Shown: positions 45,792-56,708 of the stretch, in pieces | How the letters are laid out: each line of letters begins with the position of its first letter | Position numbering within the stretch: the stretch's first letter is position 1 | Assembly: GCF_000753795.1 (NCBI RefSeq) | Contig: NZ_JPEO01000003.1 | Coordinates: forward strand, 124,001-188,000 | DNA: 64,000 bases | From: Shewanella mangrovi | GTDB taxonomy: Bacteria > Pseudomonadota > Gammaproteobacteria > Enterobacterales > Shewanellaceae | Reading direction: 5' to 3' | Notes under the pieces: generated by a model | The model's database searches: none | What the model was told of the DNA's origin: nothing | What the model saw: only the letters and a program-made list of their open reading frames with translations | Translations under genes and position numbers: made by a program

Positions 45792-47171
45792 TTACTTTTT
45801 ACGCCAAGTCGTACCGTTGGCGCCATCTTCCAGTACAATGCCCAGTTCGTTCAAACGATCACGGGCTTTATCCGCAGCGGGCCAATCTTTCTCAGCACGG
45901 GCGCGGTTACGCTCAACAATCAAGGCTTCAATTTCTGCCACTTCATCATCATCGCTTTCACCTTGGAAGAAGGCTTCTGGGGTGGATGACAAAATACCGA
46001 GTACATCTGCCAGCTGCTTCATTGCTACCGCTAATGCAGACGCTGCAGCAACATCGGTGCCTTTCAAGCGATTGATCTCACGTACCATATCAAACAGCAC
46101 TGAATAGGCTTCAGGGGTATTGAAATCATCGTCCATGGCTGTGTTAAAGCGCGCAACGTATTCGCTGGCATCGGCCGCGGCAACCGTCAAATCAAGGTCT
46201 TTCAGTGCGGTGTACATACGCTCGAGTGACGCGCGTGCTTGTTTGAGGTTGTCTTCTGAGTAGTTCAATTGACTACGATAGTGACCCGACAGCAGGAAGT
46301 AACGTACGGTTTCAGCATCATAATGCGCCAACACATCGCGAATGGTGAAGAAGTTGCCAAGCGATTTTGACATTTTCTCTTTATCGACCATCACCATGCC
46401 GGTATGCATCCAGTAGTTCACATACTTGCTATCGTGCGCGCAGCAAGATTGGGCAATTTCGTTTTCGTGGTGCGGGAACATCAAATCAGAACCACCACCG
46501 TGAATATCGAAATGTGCACCTAAGTGTTTGCTGTTCATCGCGGAACATTCGATGTGCCAGCCCGGACGACCTGCGCCCCAAGGTGAATCCCATGTAGGTT
46601 CACCTGGCTTAGACATTTTCCACAACACGAAATCCATTGGGTTGCGTTTAGCTTGATCAACTTCGACACGAGCACCGGCTTGCAACTGCTCTAAGTCTTG
46701 CCCCGACAGGCGGCCATACTCTTTGAACGACTCAACGCTAAACAGCACATCACCATCATCGGCCACATAGGCATGGCCGCGTTCGATAAGCTGCTGCACC
46801 ATTTCAATGATTTCATCAATGTGCAGGGTCGCGCGTGGTTCAAAATCCGGACGCTGCATATTCAGTGCGTCAAAGTCAGCATGCATTTCGCCGATAAGGC
46901 GTTCCGTTAATGCTTCACAGCTTTCGCCATTCTCATTGGCGCGCTTGATGATTTTGTCATCTACGTCGGTGATATTCCGCAAAAAGTTAACGTCGTAACC
47001 TGCGTAACGCAGATAGCGTACAATCATGTCGAACGACACAAAGGTCCTGCCATGCCCGATATGACACAAGTCATAAATGGTGACGCCACAGACGTACATC
47101 CCCACTTTTCCCGGTACTATCGGTGTAAATTCCTCTTTTTGGCGGCTCAGACTGTTGTAGATCTTCAACAT
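45792..47171 (-). CDS. cysS: Cysteinyl-tRNA synthetase
   Basis: The 459-residue product has the HIGH motif in [15 protein letters not shown] (residues 34-48), zinc-binding CGVTIYD and [11 protein letters not shown], and KMSKS in [13 protein letters not shown]. Length is normal for the family. It reads divergently from ppiB. Confidence 0.97.
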   Translation of the reverse strand: MLKIYNSLSRQKEEFTPIVPGKVGMYVCGVTIYDLCHIGHGRTFVSFDMIVRYLRYAGYDVNFLRNITDVDDKIIKRANENGESCEALTERLIGEMHADFDALNMQRPDFEPRATLHIDEIIEMVQQLIERGHAYVADDGDVLFSVESFKEYGRLSGQDLEQLQAGARVEVDQAKRNPMDFVLWKMSKPGEPTWDSPWGAGRPGWHIECSAMNSKHLGAHFDIHGGGSDLMFPHHENEIAQSCCAHDSKYVNYWMHTGMVMVDKEKMSKSLGNFFTIRDVLAHYDAETVRYFLLSGHYRSQLNYSEDNLKQARASLERMYTALKDLDLTVAAADASEYVARFNTAMDDDFNTPEAYSVLFDMVREINRLKGTDVAAASALAVAMKQLADVLGILSSTPEAFFQGESDDDEVAEIEALIVERNRARAEKDWPAADKARDRLNELGIVLEDGANGTTWRKK

Positions 47172-47240
47172 CGAATTTTCTCTTGTACTCTTATAAGCAT
47201 GGCTTGAAACTGGTTCAAGAGTTTAGCATCGCACCTAGCT

Positions 47241-47267
47241 CTTGAATACTGCCCTTTCGCCCCATTA
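47241..47267 (+). promoter_or_regulatory. Sigma-32-like promoter of ppiB
   Basis: CTTGAA, 13 bp, CCCCATTA: the -35 box is perfect, and the -10 box matches CCCCATNT at 7 of 8. It is 48 bp upstream of the ppiB ATG. Confidence 0.65.
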
Positions 47268-47315
47268 ACGGATAAGTTAGAATCCGCCCACGAAATTAGC
47301 TCAAAGGTACTACTT

Positions 47316-47810
47316 ATGATCACTTTGCACACCAACCACGGCGACATCACACTTGCTTTAGATACTGAAAAAGCACCAGAAACTGCAGCCAACTTTCTGC
47401 AATACGCCCAAGAAGGCTTCTACGACGGTACTATCTTTCACCGTGTGATTGATGGCTTTATGATCCAAGGCGGCGGTTTCACTGAAGATATGCAGCAAAA
47501 GCCAACGAATGCACCAGTGAAAAACGAAGCTAACAACGGCTTAAGCAACAAAGTGGGCGCGATTGCGATGGCCCGTACACAAGATCCGCATTCAGCAACT
47601 GCACAGTTCTTCATCAACGTGAACAACAACACTTTCTTGGACTTCAAAAGTGAGTCAATTCAAGGTTGGGGTTACTGCGTATTTGGTGAAGTTGTCGAAG
47701 GCATGGACGTAGTTAACAAAATCAAAGATGTTGCGACTGGCAACCGTGGTATGCATCAAGACGTACCATTGGAAGCAGTGGTTATCGAAAAAGTGAGCAT
47801 CAGCGAATAA
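47316..47810 (+). CDS. ppiB: Cytoplasmic cyclophilin peptidyl-prolyl isomerase B
   Basis: The 164-residue product is a cyclophilin with [15 protein letters not shown] and [12 protein letters not shown] active-site segments. No signal peptide, so cytoplasmic. It is followed after 6 bp by lpxH. Confidence 0.96.
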   Translation: MITLHTNHGDITLALDTEKAPETAANFLQYAQEGFYDGTIFHRVIDGFMIQGGGFTEDMQQKPTNAPVKNEANNGLSNKVGAIAMARTQDPHSATAQFFINVNNNTFLDFKSESIQGWGYCVFGEVVEGMDVVNKIKDVATGNRGMHQDVPLEAVVIEKVSISE

Positions 47811-47816
47811 GTCTGC

Positions 47817-48530
47817 ATGCAAACTTTGTTCATCGGCGATCTGCACCTTAGTGCAGATCGTCCCGATATTATCGCCGCCTTCCTACGCTTTTTAGATAAT
47901 CTAGCGCAAGTTGATGCGCTCTATATTATCGGTGATCTGTTTGAAGTATGGGTCGGCGACGATCTTGCAGAACCTTTTGCGGTCGAAATTGCGGATAAGT
48001 TGCACCAGCTTAGCCAGCAGATGCCGCTCTATTTTATTCACGGCAATCGCGACTTTCTACTCGGTAAACGCTATGCCAAACAGGCTGGCATGACCCTGCT
48101 CCCTGAAGTATTTACCACGGAAATTTATCAACAGCGCTGTGTGATACTCCATGGCGACAGCTTATGTACGCTCGATCACGACTATCAACGTTTCCGCCGT
48201 TTTCGGAACAATCCGATTGTGAGATGGGGTTTTAAGTGCCTCAGCAAGAATAAACGGCTAAAGATTGCCGCCAACATGCGCGCCAATAGTCAGCAGCAAA
48301 ATCAAACTAAAAGCTATGCCATCATGGATGTGGAGCCTAACGCGGTGTTGTCATTAATGCACCAACAACAGGCGCAACTGATGATCCACGGTCACACTCA
48401 TAGGCCAGCGATTCATGACTTGGGTAATGGTTTAACCCGAGCAGTGGTTGGTGATTGGTATGAGCAAGGTAGCGTCCTCAAACTCACCCCCGCAGGACTT
48501 GAGCTGCAAACGCTCCCATTCGCTGAATAA
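47817..48530 (+). CDS. lpxH: UDP-2,3-diacylglucosamine hydrolase
   Basis: The 237-residue product is a calcineurin-like phosphoesterase with [29 protein letters not shown] and [10 protein letters not shown] metal-site motifs. It releases UMP to form lipid X in lipid A synthesis. The start overlaps a TGCATG; no strong ribosome-binding site, consistent with coupling to ppiB. Confidence 0.95.
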   Translation: MQTLFIGDLHLSADRPDIIAAFLRFLDNLAQVDALYIIGDLFEVWVGDDLAEPFAVEIADKLHQLSQQMPLYFIHGNRDFLLGKRYAKQAGMTLLPEVFTTEIYQQRCVILHGDSLCTLDHDYQRFRRFRNNPIVRWGFKCLSKNKRLKIAANMRANSQQQNQTKSYAIMDVEPNAVLSLMHQQQAQLMIHGHTHRPAIHDLGNGLTRAVVGDWYEQGSVLKLTPAGLELQTLPFAE

Positions 48531-48541
48531 ACGCCGCCTCG

Positions 48542-49315
48542 TCAGTTGGCTAGCGGCACCCCACTGTGAAAACGGAATTCACTATCGTGACTTTGTATCA
48601 ATGCAGCTTCTTGCGCCACCAAAAAGGCTATACGCTCGCTGATATCTTCGCCGGCAATCGCCTCAGCCAAAATAAGATAATCTTGATAATGTCGCGCTTC
48701 AGAGCGCAGTAGTGACACATAGAAACGCCCTAACGCATCATCTAAATGTGGCGCCAGTTTGGCAAAACGCTCGCACGAACGCGCCTCAATCAAAGCACCG
48801 ATAATCAGCTTATCGATTAGGGTATTAGGCTCGTGAGTAGTGACATGCGTCATCAAGCCTTTGGCATAACGGCCCGCATGGAGATTAGCGTATGGAATAT
48901 CGCGTTCCTGCATCAGCTCCAGCACTTGTTCAAAGTGGTGGAACTCTTCTTTAATCAAGCGCACCATTTTTGCAATAAGCTCATCACCGTGAACAAAGCC
49001 AACTTTCGGCTTAAGCTGGGCTGCTAACTCGTTCTTACGGCTATCTCGTGCCATAAAAGCGTTGATGTTTCGATCACGATGATAAACAAACTCTTCATAG
49101 GGTTTAGCCCACTCCAGCAACAGCTGGCCACTGGCTTTATCAACGGCATATTTACGAATAAGAAACATCGCGGTCTGCGCCGCCTTAAGCTCGCAGTTAC
49201 AGTGGTCAATCAACAGCAGTGACAAACGCTCAGGTTTGATGGCCTCGACAATCCACGCATCTGGCGTTTCGCAGCCAAGAAATGCGCGTACTGGCGCTAA
49301 CAGTTGTTGGTACAT
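48542..49315 (-). CDS. miaE: tRNA-(ms2io6A)-hydroxylase MiaE
   Basis: The 257-residue product is a ferritin-like diiron protein. Likely iron ligands are Glu in NCELKAAQTAM, Glu and His in EEFHHFEQV, Glu in EARSCERF, and Glu and His in SEARHYQDYL. It hydroxylates ms2i6A37 in some tRNAs using O2. It is convergent with lpxH with no terminator between. Confidence 0.93.
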   Translation of the reverse strand: MYQQLLAPVRAFLGCETPDAWIVEAIKPERLSLLLIDHCNCELKAAQTAMFLIRKYAVDKASGQLLLEWAKPYEEFVYHRDRNINAFMARDSRKNELAAQLKPKVGFVHGDELIAKMVRLIKEEFHHFEQVLELMQERDIPYANLHAGRYAKGLMTHVTTHEPNTLIDKLIIGALIEARSCERFAKLAPHLDDALGRFYVSLLRSEARHYQDYLILAEAIAGEDISERIAFLVAQEAALIQSHDSEFRFHSGVPLAN

Positions 49316-49440
49316 AGCTACACACTAACGTTCAAAAATTGGCGCCGATTTTAACAATCGTGACTTTGGCTGCCTAGCAAAAATCGGCCACAGTAGCTGA
49401 CGAACCGTCCGATAACGATAAATCCAGCAGCATAGCAATA

Positions 49441-49466
49441 GAAAAGGCGCCCTTAGGCGCCTTTTC
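49441..49466 (-). terminator. Rho-independent terminator of glnS
   Basis: GAAAAGGCGCC / GGCGCCTTTTC with loop CTTA, 17 nt past the glnS stop. Confidence 0.85.
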
Positions 49467-49483
49467 TAACTCAAATATTGTGA

Positions 49484-51154
49484 TTATGCGAAGGAATCAC
49501 GCAGTGCTACTGTGCGGTTAAACACCAAAGCATCAGGCGTTGAGTCTTTGCAATCAGCGCAGAAATAACCTTCACGCTCGAACTGGTATGCTTTGCTAGG
49601 CTCAGCGTTCACCAAACCCGGTTCAACATAACCGTGCGCCACCACCAAAGATGCAGGGTTCAGCACTTCATCAACGGTTTCAGCTGCCGCAGGGTTTGGA
49701 TCGCTACACAAGTTGTCGTACAAACGGAATTCCGCAGGTTTCGCGTGTGTTTGCTCAACCCAGTGGATAACACCTTTCACTTTACGGCCATCGGCTGGGT
49801 TTTTACCCAAGGTTTCAGGATCGTAGGTACAGTAAACGGTGGTGATGTTGCCATCAGCGTCTTTATCGCAACGCTCGGCTTTAATCACGTAAGCGTTACG
49901 CAGACGTACTTCTTTGCCCAGCACCAAACGTTTGTACTTTTTGTTGCCTTCTTCTTTGAAATCTTCCACATCAATGTAGATTTCGCGGCCAAACGGCAGT
50001 TCACGTTCCCCTAAACTTTCATCGTTAGGATGTGCTGCAGCGGTCAGTTTCTCGATTTGACCTTCTGGGTAGTTCTCAATCACCAGTTTCAGCGGTTTGA
50101 TCACGGCCATAGCACGCGGCGCGTTTTCGTTCAGTTCATCACGAATACACGCTTCCAGCATACCGATTTCAATCAGGTTGTCCTGTTTGGTCACACCGAT
50201 GCGTTCACAGAACAGACGAATTGACGACGGCGTAAAACCGCGACGACGCAAGCCTGCAATGGTTGGCATACGAGGGTCATCCCAACCACTCACCAAACCG
50301 CGTACCACCAAGTCGTTCAGCTTACGCTTAGACATCAAGGTGTATTCCAGATTCAGCCGTGAAAACTCATACTGACGAGTACGGTTAGGTTTGTTGAAAT
50401 CATCTAAATGATCCAACACCCAGTCGTACAAACGGCGGTTATCTTGGAATTCCAAGGTACAGATGCTGTGGGTGATATCTTCCAGAGCATCAGAGATACA
50501 GTGTGTGAAATCGTACATTGGATAGATGCACCACTTATCACCGGTTTGGTGGTGATGGGCAAACTTAATACGATAAATCACTGGGTCTCGCATACACATG
50601 AATGGCGAGGCCATATCAATTTTAGCGCGCAGTGAACACTCACCTTCTTTGAATTCACCGGCACGCATTTTTTCAAACAGTGCCAAGTTTTCTTCAACGC
50701 TGGTATCACGGTATGGGCTATTTTTACCCGGCGCTTTCAGGGTGCCGCGATATTCACGGGTTTGTTCACCATTGAGGAAACAAACATACGCTAGCCCTTT
50801 GTTAATGAGTTCTAGCGCGTAGCCATACAACTTATCAAAGTAATCTGATGAGTAATGAATATCACCACTCCATTGGAAACCGAGCCAATGCACGTCTTCT
50901 TTAATAGAGTTAACGTAATCGATATTCTCTTTCTCAGGGTTAGTGTCATCAAAGCGTAAGTTACACTGTCCCTGGTAGTCACGAGCAATACCGAAATTCA
51001 GGCAAATTGACTTTGCGTGACCGATATGGAGGTAGCCGTTTGGCTCTGGCGGAAAACGGGTGTGCACACTCGTGTGCTTACCGCTAGCCAAATCCTCATC
51101 AATGATATTGCGAATGAAGTTACTCGGACGAACTTCAGTGTCCACCTGACTCAT
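49484..51154 (-). CDS. glnS: Glutaminyl-tRNA synthetase
   Basis: The 556-residue product has HIGH in [26 protein letters not shown], and the KMSKS-like [10 protein letters not shown], with the C-terminal anticodon-binding barrels. Length is close to E. coli GlnS. It follows feoB on the same strand, with a terminator between them. Confidence 0.97.
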   Translation of the reverse strand: MSQVDTEVRPSNFIRNIIDEDLASGKHTSVHTRFPPEPNGYLHIGHAKSICLNFGIARDYQGQCNLRFDDTNPEKENIDYVNSIKEDVHWLGFQWSGDIHYSSDYFDKLYGYALELINKGLAYVCFLNGEQTREYRGTLKAPGKNSPYRDTSVEENLALFEKMRAGEFKEGECSLRAKIDMASPFMCMRDPVIYRIKFAHHHQTGDKWCIYPMYDFTHCISDALEDITHSICTLEFQDNRRLYDWVLDHLDDFNKPNRTRQYEFSRLNLEYTLMSKRKLNDLVVRGLVSGWDDPRMPTIAGLRRRGFTPSSIRLFCERIGVTKQDNLIEIGMLEACIRDELNENAPRAMAVIKPLKLVIENYPEGQIEKLTAAAHPNDESLGERELPFGREIYIDVEDFKEEGNKKYKRLVLGKEVRLRNAYVIKAERCDKDADGNITTVYCTYDPETLGKNPADGRKVKGVIHWVEQTHAKPAEFRLYDNLCSDPNPAAAETVDEVLNPASLVVAHGYVEPGLVNAEPSKAYQFEREGYFCADCKDSTPDALVFNRTVALRDSFA

Positions 51155-51272
51155 GTATTTCCTCTTTGCGAACCTTGCAAGCCTGATAAAACGGGCATGA
51201 CGTTAGATCATGCCCGCTGTTAATTCTCGTAGGATAAGAATTGGTGCGTAAGCCGTCAACGGCTCTAGAAAA

Positions 51273-51299
51273 GAAAAGCAGCCTTATCGGCTGCTTTTC
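51273..51299 (-). terminator. Rho-independent terminator of feoB
   Basis: AAAAGCAGCC / GGCTGCTTTT with a 5-nt loop, followed by T-rich DNA, 17 nt past the feoB stop. Confidence 0.82.
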
Positions 51300-51315
51300 G
51301 CGCATAACATGGTGT

Positions 51316-53613
51316 TTATTGACCGGCTATCACTTTTATACCGGGAATAATTTGTTGCGCACGCTTGCCTTTACGTTTGAGCCATTGGTAAAAGACCGCC
51401 AACGCAATTGCAAAACCACCTATCCAACAGGTTGAAGAGACGGGATGCTGACTAAACGTCGCCGCTTGGTACACCACTGTCGCCGAGCCGTAAGCCAATG
51501 AAAAGGTCCAAGTCGCCGCAAATGATGCCCAGCGTGAACCAAATTCGTTTACCAAGGCGCCCATCGCCGCCACACAAGGCGTGTAAAGCAAAATAAACAG
51601 CAGATAACAAAACGCTGATAATTGGCTTGGGAAACCCTGCTGTAAAGCACCAAAGGTTGTTTCGTTAACCCCCTGCTCTTCTGCCGCCACATTCAAATCT
51701 TCGACATGGCCAACGGACAAAGACAAAGGATCATCCGGCGCAATTCCCAGTAAGTTCTGCGGAATTGTCTGCAACGCCGCAACAAAACTGTCTGTTAGCG
51801 GCGGCAGTTCCCCTGCTTGTGCAGATGGCGTGCTATACAAGCTATTGAGCGTTCCGACCACGGCTTCTTTAGCAAATAGACCTGTGATAATCCCAACGGT
51901 AGCCGGCCAGTTATCCTGCTGAATCCCCATCGGAGCGAACAGCGGCGTGACTTTCTGGCTACCAACACTGAGCAACGATTCCTTACTGTCTTCGTGGCCA
52001 AAAGTACCGTCAGTGCCAATCGCGTTGATGAAGTTGAGTAAGGTCACCACAATCACAATGGTTTTGCCTGCCCCAAGAATAAAGCTCTTAGTTCGCTTAC
52101 CAGTACGGGAAGCCACTGCACGCCACTTTGGCAATTCGTAAGTAGGCAGTTCCATCACTACGGCGCTGCTGTTCCCTGGCAAAATAGTCTTGCGCAATAA
52201 GAAACCAGTACCGATAGCGGCCAAAATGCCTAACAGGTACAAACCAAATACCAAGTTTTGACCAGAGGCCGGGAAAAACGCCGCGGCAAACAAGGCATAC
52301 ACAGGCAAACGGGCACCACAAGACATAAAGGGTGCCATCATGCCAGTCACAATACGCTCACGCTGACTGCCTAAGGTACGCGTTGCCATAATCGCTGGTA
52401 CGGAACAACCAAAGCCAACAATCATGGGGACAAAAGCTTTACCCGGCAGGCCAATGCGGCGCATCAGCCCATCGACCACAAACGCTGCTCGCGCCATATA
52501 GCCAGAGCCTTCCAATACAGATAACGCCAAAAACAGCGCCATAATCACTGGAATAAATGTACAAACGGTTTGAATCCCTTGACCGATACCGCCAGCAACG
52601 AGGGTCACCACCCATTCCGGCGAACCAATATCCGTTAGCCAAGCGCCAAGGTGATCAACAAACAAGGCACCAGCGGCGATATCAAAGAAATCGATAAAAG
52701 CACTGCCGATGTTAATGGCAAACATAAACATCAGGTACATCACGCCCAAGAAGATTGGTATGCCAAGGATAGGATGTAGAGTGATCTGATCGATGCGGTC
52801 GCTGAAGGTTAACTGCTCTTGTTGCTGAACCGATTGCGCAAACACCTGCTCAACAAAATTAAATCGCGTTGTTGCGGCAACTAACTCAATATCTTTACCG
52901 TTGGCGGCCAACGCCGCCGCACATTGCTCAACAAACTCATCCTGTTGCCCACGCTCGCAAGTGACACAACCAATGCCATTTGCCAGCATTGCCAATGCAC
53001 GACCGCGATTGGCAGCGTGATTATTGTTGATGAGTTGAGCAACGCTACGCTCCACTTCCGGGCCGTAATCAAGCAGCAGCGGTGCATCGGAAACACTACC
53101 TTCAAGGAAACGCACAACTAAGGCTTTAACCTTTTCAACATCCTGGCTATCACGTGAGGTCACCGCTATCACTGGACAGCCTAAGGCATCTGCCATGGCT
53201 TCAGTATCAATACGGACACCGCGTTTCGCCGCCGCATCGATTTTATTCAGCACCACCACCATTGGAATGCCCAGCTCACGCAGCTGAACCGTCAAAAATA
53301 GGTGGCGTTCGATATTGGTGGCATCCACCATATTGATGATGCCATCGGTATGTTGGCTGGCGAGATATTGCTGTGCAATTTGTTCATCGAGTGAACAATC
53401 ACAATCTTTACCTGCGGGCAAAATATCGTAAATGCCTGGCAAATCCGTAAGGTAAACGTCGGTATCATTGATGGTGAACAGACCGGTTTTCTTTTCAACG
53501 GTAACGCCGGCCCAGTTGCCCACTTGTTGGTTTGAACCGGTTAAGGCGTTAAACAGAGTTGATTTACCGGCGTTGGGATTTCCTACGGTGACGCAATGAA
53601 ACTGCTTAGTCAT
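51316..53613 (-). CDS. feoB: FeoB ferrous iron transporter
   Basis: The 765-residue product has an N-terminal G domain (G1 GNPNAGKSTLF, G3 DLPGIYD, G4 NKID) and a C-terminal membrane domain with two Gate motifs (GSGYMARAAFV and LFAKEAVVGTLNSLY). It imports Fe(II). ATG 53613 matches the family start and overlaps feoA by 8 bp. No feoC is seen after it. Confidence 0.96.
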   Translation of the reverse strand: MTKQFHCVTVGNPNAGKSTLFNALTGSNQQVGNWAGVTVEKKTGLFTINDTDVYLTDLPGIYDILPAGKDCDCSLDEQIAQQYLASQHTDGIINMVDATNIERHLFLTVQLRELGIPMVVVLNKIDAAAKRGVRIDTEAMADALGCPVIAVTSRDSQDVEKVKALVVRFLEGSVSDAPLLLDYGPEVERSVAQLINNNHAANRGRALAMLANGIGCVTCERGQQDEFVEQCAAALAANGKDIELVAATTRFNFVEQVFAQSVQQQEQLTFSDRIDQITLHPILGIPIFLGVMYLMFMFAINIGSAFIDFFDIAAGALFVDHLGAWLTDIGSPEWVVTLVAGGIGQGIQTVCTFIPVIMALFLALSVLEGSGYMARAAFVVDGLMRRIGLPGKAFVPMIVGFGCSVPAIMATRTLGSQRERIVTGMMAPFMSCGARLPVYALFAAAFFPASGQNLVFGLYLLGILAAIGTGFLLRKTILPGNSSAVVMELPTYELPKWRAVASRTGKRTKSFILGAGKTIVIVVTLLNFINAIGTDGTFGHEDSKESLLSVGSQKVTPLFAPMGIQQDNWPATVGIITGLFAKEAVVGTLNSLYSTPSAQAGELPPLTDSFVAALQTIPQNLLGIAPDDPLSLSVGHVEDLNVAAEEQGVNETTFGALQQGFPSQLSAFCYLLFILLYTPCVAAMGALVNEFGSRWASFAATWTFSLAYGSATVVYQAATFSQHPVSSTCWIGGFAIALAVFYQWLKRKGKRAQQIIPGIKVIAGQ

Positions 53614-53845
53614 TCGTCCTCTCCACATCGATGATTTTCGCCAACTCTTGGCGCACACAAAGTTTGCTGCCACGGATATCGAGCTCTAAACCGCTGCCTA
53701 GCGGGGCTCGACGAATAAGCGAAAAACGGGTGTTTGGCGTGATTCCGAGTGACAGCAGCTTGCGTTTAACAGATGAGGGAAGATCTAATTGGCCAACATC
53801 GCTGATAATGGCCTGATCGCCTGGCTTCAATTCATTTAACTTCAT
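53606..53845 (-). CDS. feoA: FeoA accessory protein
   Basis: The 79-residue product is an SH3-like FeoA: MKLNELKPGDQAII start, SVKRKLLSLGITPNTRFSL middle. It helps FeoB function. ATG 53845 gives the family start; ATG 53857 is possible. It lies next to the mtr cluster, suiting a cell that produces Fe(II) at its surface. Confidence 0.93.
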   Translation of the reverse strand: MKLNELKPGDQAIISDVGQLDLPSSVKRKLLSLGITPNTRFSLIRRAPLGSGLELDIRGSKLCVRQELAKIIDVERTND

Positions 53846-54400
53846 TCTACCTACCATCTCTATTATCACCAGCTAAGTGGCAGACTCTTTGAGAGCCGCG
53901 CTGAAGATGCGGTGATACGCCGTAAACGAGAATAGTTTTCAATTGTGTTCTGTATTATGGGACAAAAATCTACAGGAATAAACAGGCGTTGCTAAATAAA
54001 AGCTAAAATCTGTCAAGTTTGTGTGTTGGGTTCAAAAATCCGCTACTGGCTTGATATTTAAAGGAGCGCCTAGCTGTGCAGACAACACAAATTTCACCCG
54101 TTTTGCAGGCCGGAAACATGCTTAAAAAGTAGATAACATTTGCGACGTGAAACGCAGATAGGGAGCTGAGGGTTAGGTTCATCTGTGTACAAAAAAACAA
54201 CGTACTTTAACTAGCTTACGTCAATAAGTTAACTATCTCTTTTTAAATAGTCAGATCTTAATCACATAACATATCTAAATTAACTGAATAAAAGTTAGCT
54301 ATTGGATAGCCTAATATTTGGGAAGCTAAATTCCACACACCGGTCATGTCTTTTTCACTCTCTTCACCGGTGATGAATACAAAATTTTGCAGGGAAAACT
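53846..54400. other. feoA-omcA divergent regulatory region
   Basis: This 555-bp stretch has no credible gene and no cytochrome remnant (no CxxCH). In MR-1 mtrDEF lies between feoB and omcA; here nothing does. A CRP-like site lies at 54248-54269. Two ACCGGT palindromes lie at about 54340 and 54366, and the omcA leader starts near 54373. Confidence 0.6.
54248..54269 (+). promoter_or_regulatory. CRP-like site upstream of omcA
   Basis: A 22-mer with perfect right half TCACA and weaker left half TCAGA at 6-bp spacing; 14 of 22 positions match the E. coli CRP consensus. It is 132 bp before omcA. In MR-1, CRP is required for anaerobic respiration and mtr expression. Confidence 0.45.
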
Positions 54401-56581
54401 ATGATGAAACGGTTTAAGTTCAATATCGCTAGTAAAGCGTTGTTGGGAGCCGGAATACTGACTCTCACCCTTGCCGGCTGCGGCAGCGACGGCGAGGATG
54501 GTCAAGATGGTATCGGTGGTGAACCAGGATTAACCACCGTCAGTATTGATCAGGCGACTACACTCAATGCCGCCTTTACCGACGCCAGCATTACAGACGG
54601 TACTGTAACTGTTAATTTCTCCTTGACCAATGCCAACGGCGTTGCCGTGACCGGTCTAACCAATGACTACGATATTCGTTTCGGTATCGCTCAATTGACC
54701 CATGTTGAAGACGCTGCAACTGATGACTCAGGTGTCGGCTTCGACCACGGTTATCAATGGCAGTCATACATTAACAGCGAACGAGCACCCAACAACCCAC
54801 CGACGGATGTCGACGGCCTCAACCCGCAAAATGAATATCAAGCAAGTATTGAAGCAGCGTCCGGCTGCGATACTTGCTTAGTTGACAATGGTAACGGCAG
54901 TTACACCTATACCTATCAACAAAACGTTGCCAATGTCACTACGCCATTAACTGTCACCTACAGTGCTGATGACACCCAACGCGTCACCTTAGAATTACGC
55001 GCTTCATCCACGCTGGTTGCTAATGCGCATTACGACTGGCAACCATCAAGTGGTCAAACTGATGGCATTCAAACGCGTGATGTCGTATCAATCAATGCCT
55101 GTTATACCTGTCACCAACCCGACAGTCTGAAAATGCACGGCGGCCGTCGTGTCGATCTACAGAACTGCGTTGTGTGCCACACCTCAACTTCTGGTGATCC
55201 AGAATCAGGTAACAGCATCGACTTTACTTACATGATTCACGCGATTCACCGCGGTGAAGAACGTCATACGTTTGATGCTGACGGCAATCAAGTCGCGGAA
55301 CCATACAAAATTGTTGGTTACGGCGGCAGCGTTGAAGATTACGGTAATGTTGCCTTCCCACATCGTCCTGCAGCAGACTGCTCGGTCTGTCACGTAGAAG
55401 GTAACGGCGCCCCGGCAGATGCAGCACTGTTTACTGCAGAGAAAAGCAATACCGCATGTATCGCGTGTCACTCTGAGAAGCCTTCTGCACATCACAGCAG
55501 CACCGACTGTATGTCTTGCCACAATGCAGAATCTCCATACAGTGGCACTGGCAGTGCGGTGAAACGTCATGGTGATGTACTTAAAGCCTACACAGAAGCA
55601 CAATCATTGAGCGTAGCAGTGTCAAATATTGCAGCAACTGACGACGGCCATATCACCTTCAACGTTCAAGTGTTGGACCAAGACGGTAACCCAATTGAGC
55701 AAAGCATGATCAACCAATCAAGTCGTATGGTTGTGGCATGGGATGTGGATAAAGACTTCCCTGCTTATGCAGATGCGTCATACAGCCAACGCCGTATCGC
55801 GCTGAACACCGGGACTTATGACGAGGCAACTCGCACCTACACCTTGACAGGTTCAAGCTTCACCTTACCGACCGATGCTCAAGGTAAAACCTTCGAAATT
55901 TGGTCGACCTTGCAAGCCTGTTACAACAATGGCGGCTATGGCGTAACTGATATTGCCCTGACGGCTTGTGGTGATGACACCCGCACAACCTACATCCAAC
56001 AAACGCCATATCAGTTTGTTTGGGGTGAATCAGCACCTGATACTGCCGCTAGCGTTGCTGAACGTCGCAGCATCATTGACTCAACTAAGTGTCAAGGTTG
56101 CCATGGTGCCGAAATCCATCACTACGACAACGGCGTAAACTGCGGTACTTGTCATACACCAGATAAGACGCTGCGTAGCGACAGCAGCTACCCAGGTGGT
56201 CGTATACCAACCAGTTTTGCCTTCAAAGCACACCACAGAGAAGGCCATGAGCTGAATCACAACGGTGTTGAGTCAGGTACTGTCATTAAGAGTGACTGTA
56301 TGACCTGTCATGCCAACAACGGCATCGAATTGGGTCGCGCTCCTGATCGTGTATGGCGTTTTGGTGATTTAACCGATGGTCATGACATCTGGGTATCTTC
56401 TGATGCGGGTTCTTGTATGTCATGTCACCAGCAATATTTGACTGAAGCAACTATCAGCCATATTGAAACCAACGGTGGCATTATCGATGGCGCTAGCATT
56501 GATGATGTTAAGCAACGGGCAGCCGAAACGTGTAAAACCTGTCACACCGTTTCGCAACTGCTTGAAGCACATGGTAACTAA
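54401..56581 (+). CDS. omcA: OmcA-like surface decahaem c-type cytochrome
   Basis: The 726-residue product has a lipoprotein signal with lipobox LAGC (Cys27). Ten CxxCH haem motifs occur in two groups of five, at about residues 234-373 and 565-713, separated by a Greek-key-like domain. This is the OmcA/MtrC architecture, and length and gene position fit OmcA (735 residues in MR-1). A C-x15-C pair (Cys507/Cys523) matches the conserved domain III disulfide. An added non-haem pair, Cys156/Cys159 (CDTCL), lies in domain I. It passes electrons to minerals or flavins at the cell surface. It has its own terminator and AGGGAAAA before the ATG. Confidence 0.9.
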   Translation: MMKRFKFNIASKALLGAGILTLTLAGCGSDGEDGQDGIGGEPGLTTVSIDQATTLNAAFTDASITDGTVTVNFSLTNANGVAVTGLTNDYDIRFGIAQLTHVEDAATDDSGVGFDHGYQWQSYINSERAPNNPPTDVDGLNPQNEYQASIEAASGCDTCLVDNGNGSYTYTYQQNVANVTTPLTVTYSADDTQRVTLELRASSTLVANAHYDWQPSSGQTDGIQTRDVVSINACYTCHQPDSLKMHGGRRVDLQNCVVCHTSTSGDPESGNSIDFTYMIHAIHRGEERHTFDADGNQVAEPYKIVGYGGSVEDYGNVAFPHRPAADCSVCHVEGNGAPADAALFTAEKSNTACIACHSEKPSAHHSSTDCMSCHNAESPYSGTGSAVKRHGDVLKAYTEAQSLSVAVSNIAATDDGHITFNVQVLDQDGNPIEQSMINQSSRMVVAWDVDKDFPAYADASYSQRRIALNTGTYDEATRTYTLTGSSFTLPTDAQGKTFEIWSTLQACYNNGGYGVTDIALTACGDDTRTTYIQQTPYQFVWGESAPDTAASVAERRSIIDSTKCQGCHGAEIHHYDNGVNCGTCHTPDKTLRSDSSYPGGRIPTSFAFKAHHREGHELNHNGVESGTVIKSDCMTCHANNGIELGRAPDRVWRFGDLTDGHDIWVSSDAGSCMSCHQQYLTEATISHIETNGGIIDGASIDDVKQRAAETCKTCHTVSQLLEAHGN

Positions 56582-56598
56582 CAGGTGTTAATCCGAGT

Positions 56599-56630
56599 AA
56601 AAAGGGGTCGTCTTCGGGCGTTCCCTTTTT
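56599..56630 (+). terminator. Rho-independent terminator of omcA
   Basis: AAAAAGGGGTCGTC-TTCG-GGCGTTCCCTTTTT stem (one mismatch and two wobble pairs) with a stable TTCG loop, 18 nt past the omcA stop. mtrC must therefore have its own promoter in 56631-56879. Confidence 0.78.
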
Positions 56631-56708
56631 GTCTTAGATTAACTGCGGGAATGAATACAAAATCCTCAAATTTACGTTCAACGAAATTAGGGATTACTTC
56701 TTTAGAAA

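Noticed and set aside
53846..53960. Fur box upstream of feoA
   Set aside because: GAGAATAGTTTTCAATT near 53928 is only loosely similar to the Fur consensus; too weak to call.
54003..54200. 65-codon minus-strand ORF between feoA and omcA, possible mtrDEF remnant
   Set aside because: No haem motif, signal peptide or barrel-like sequence; looks like chance.
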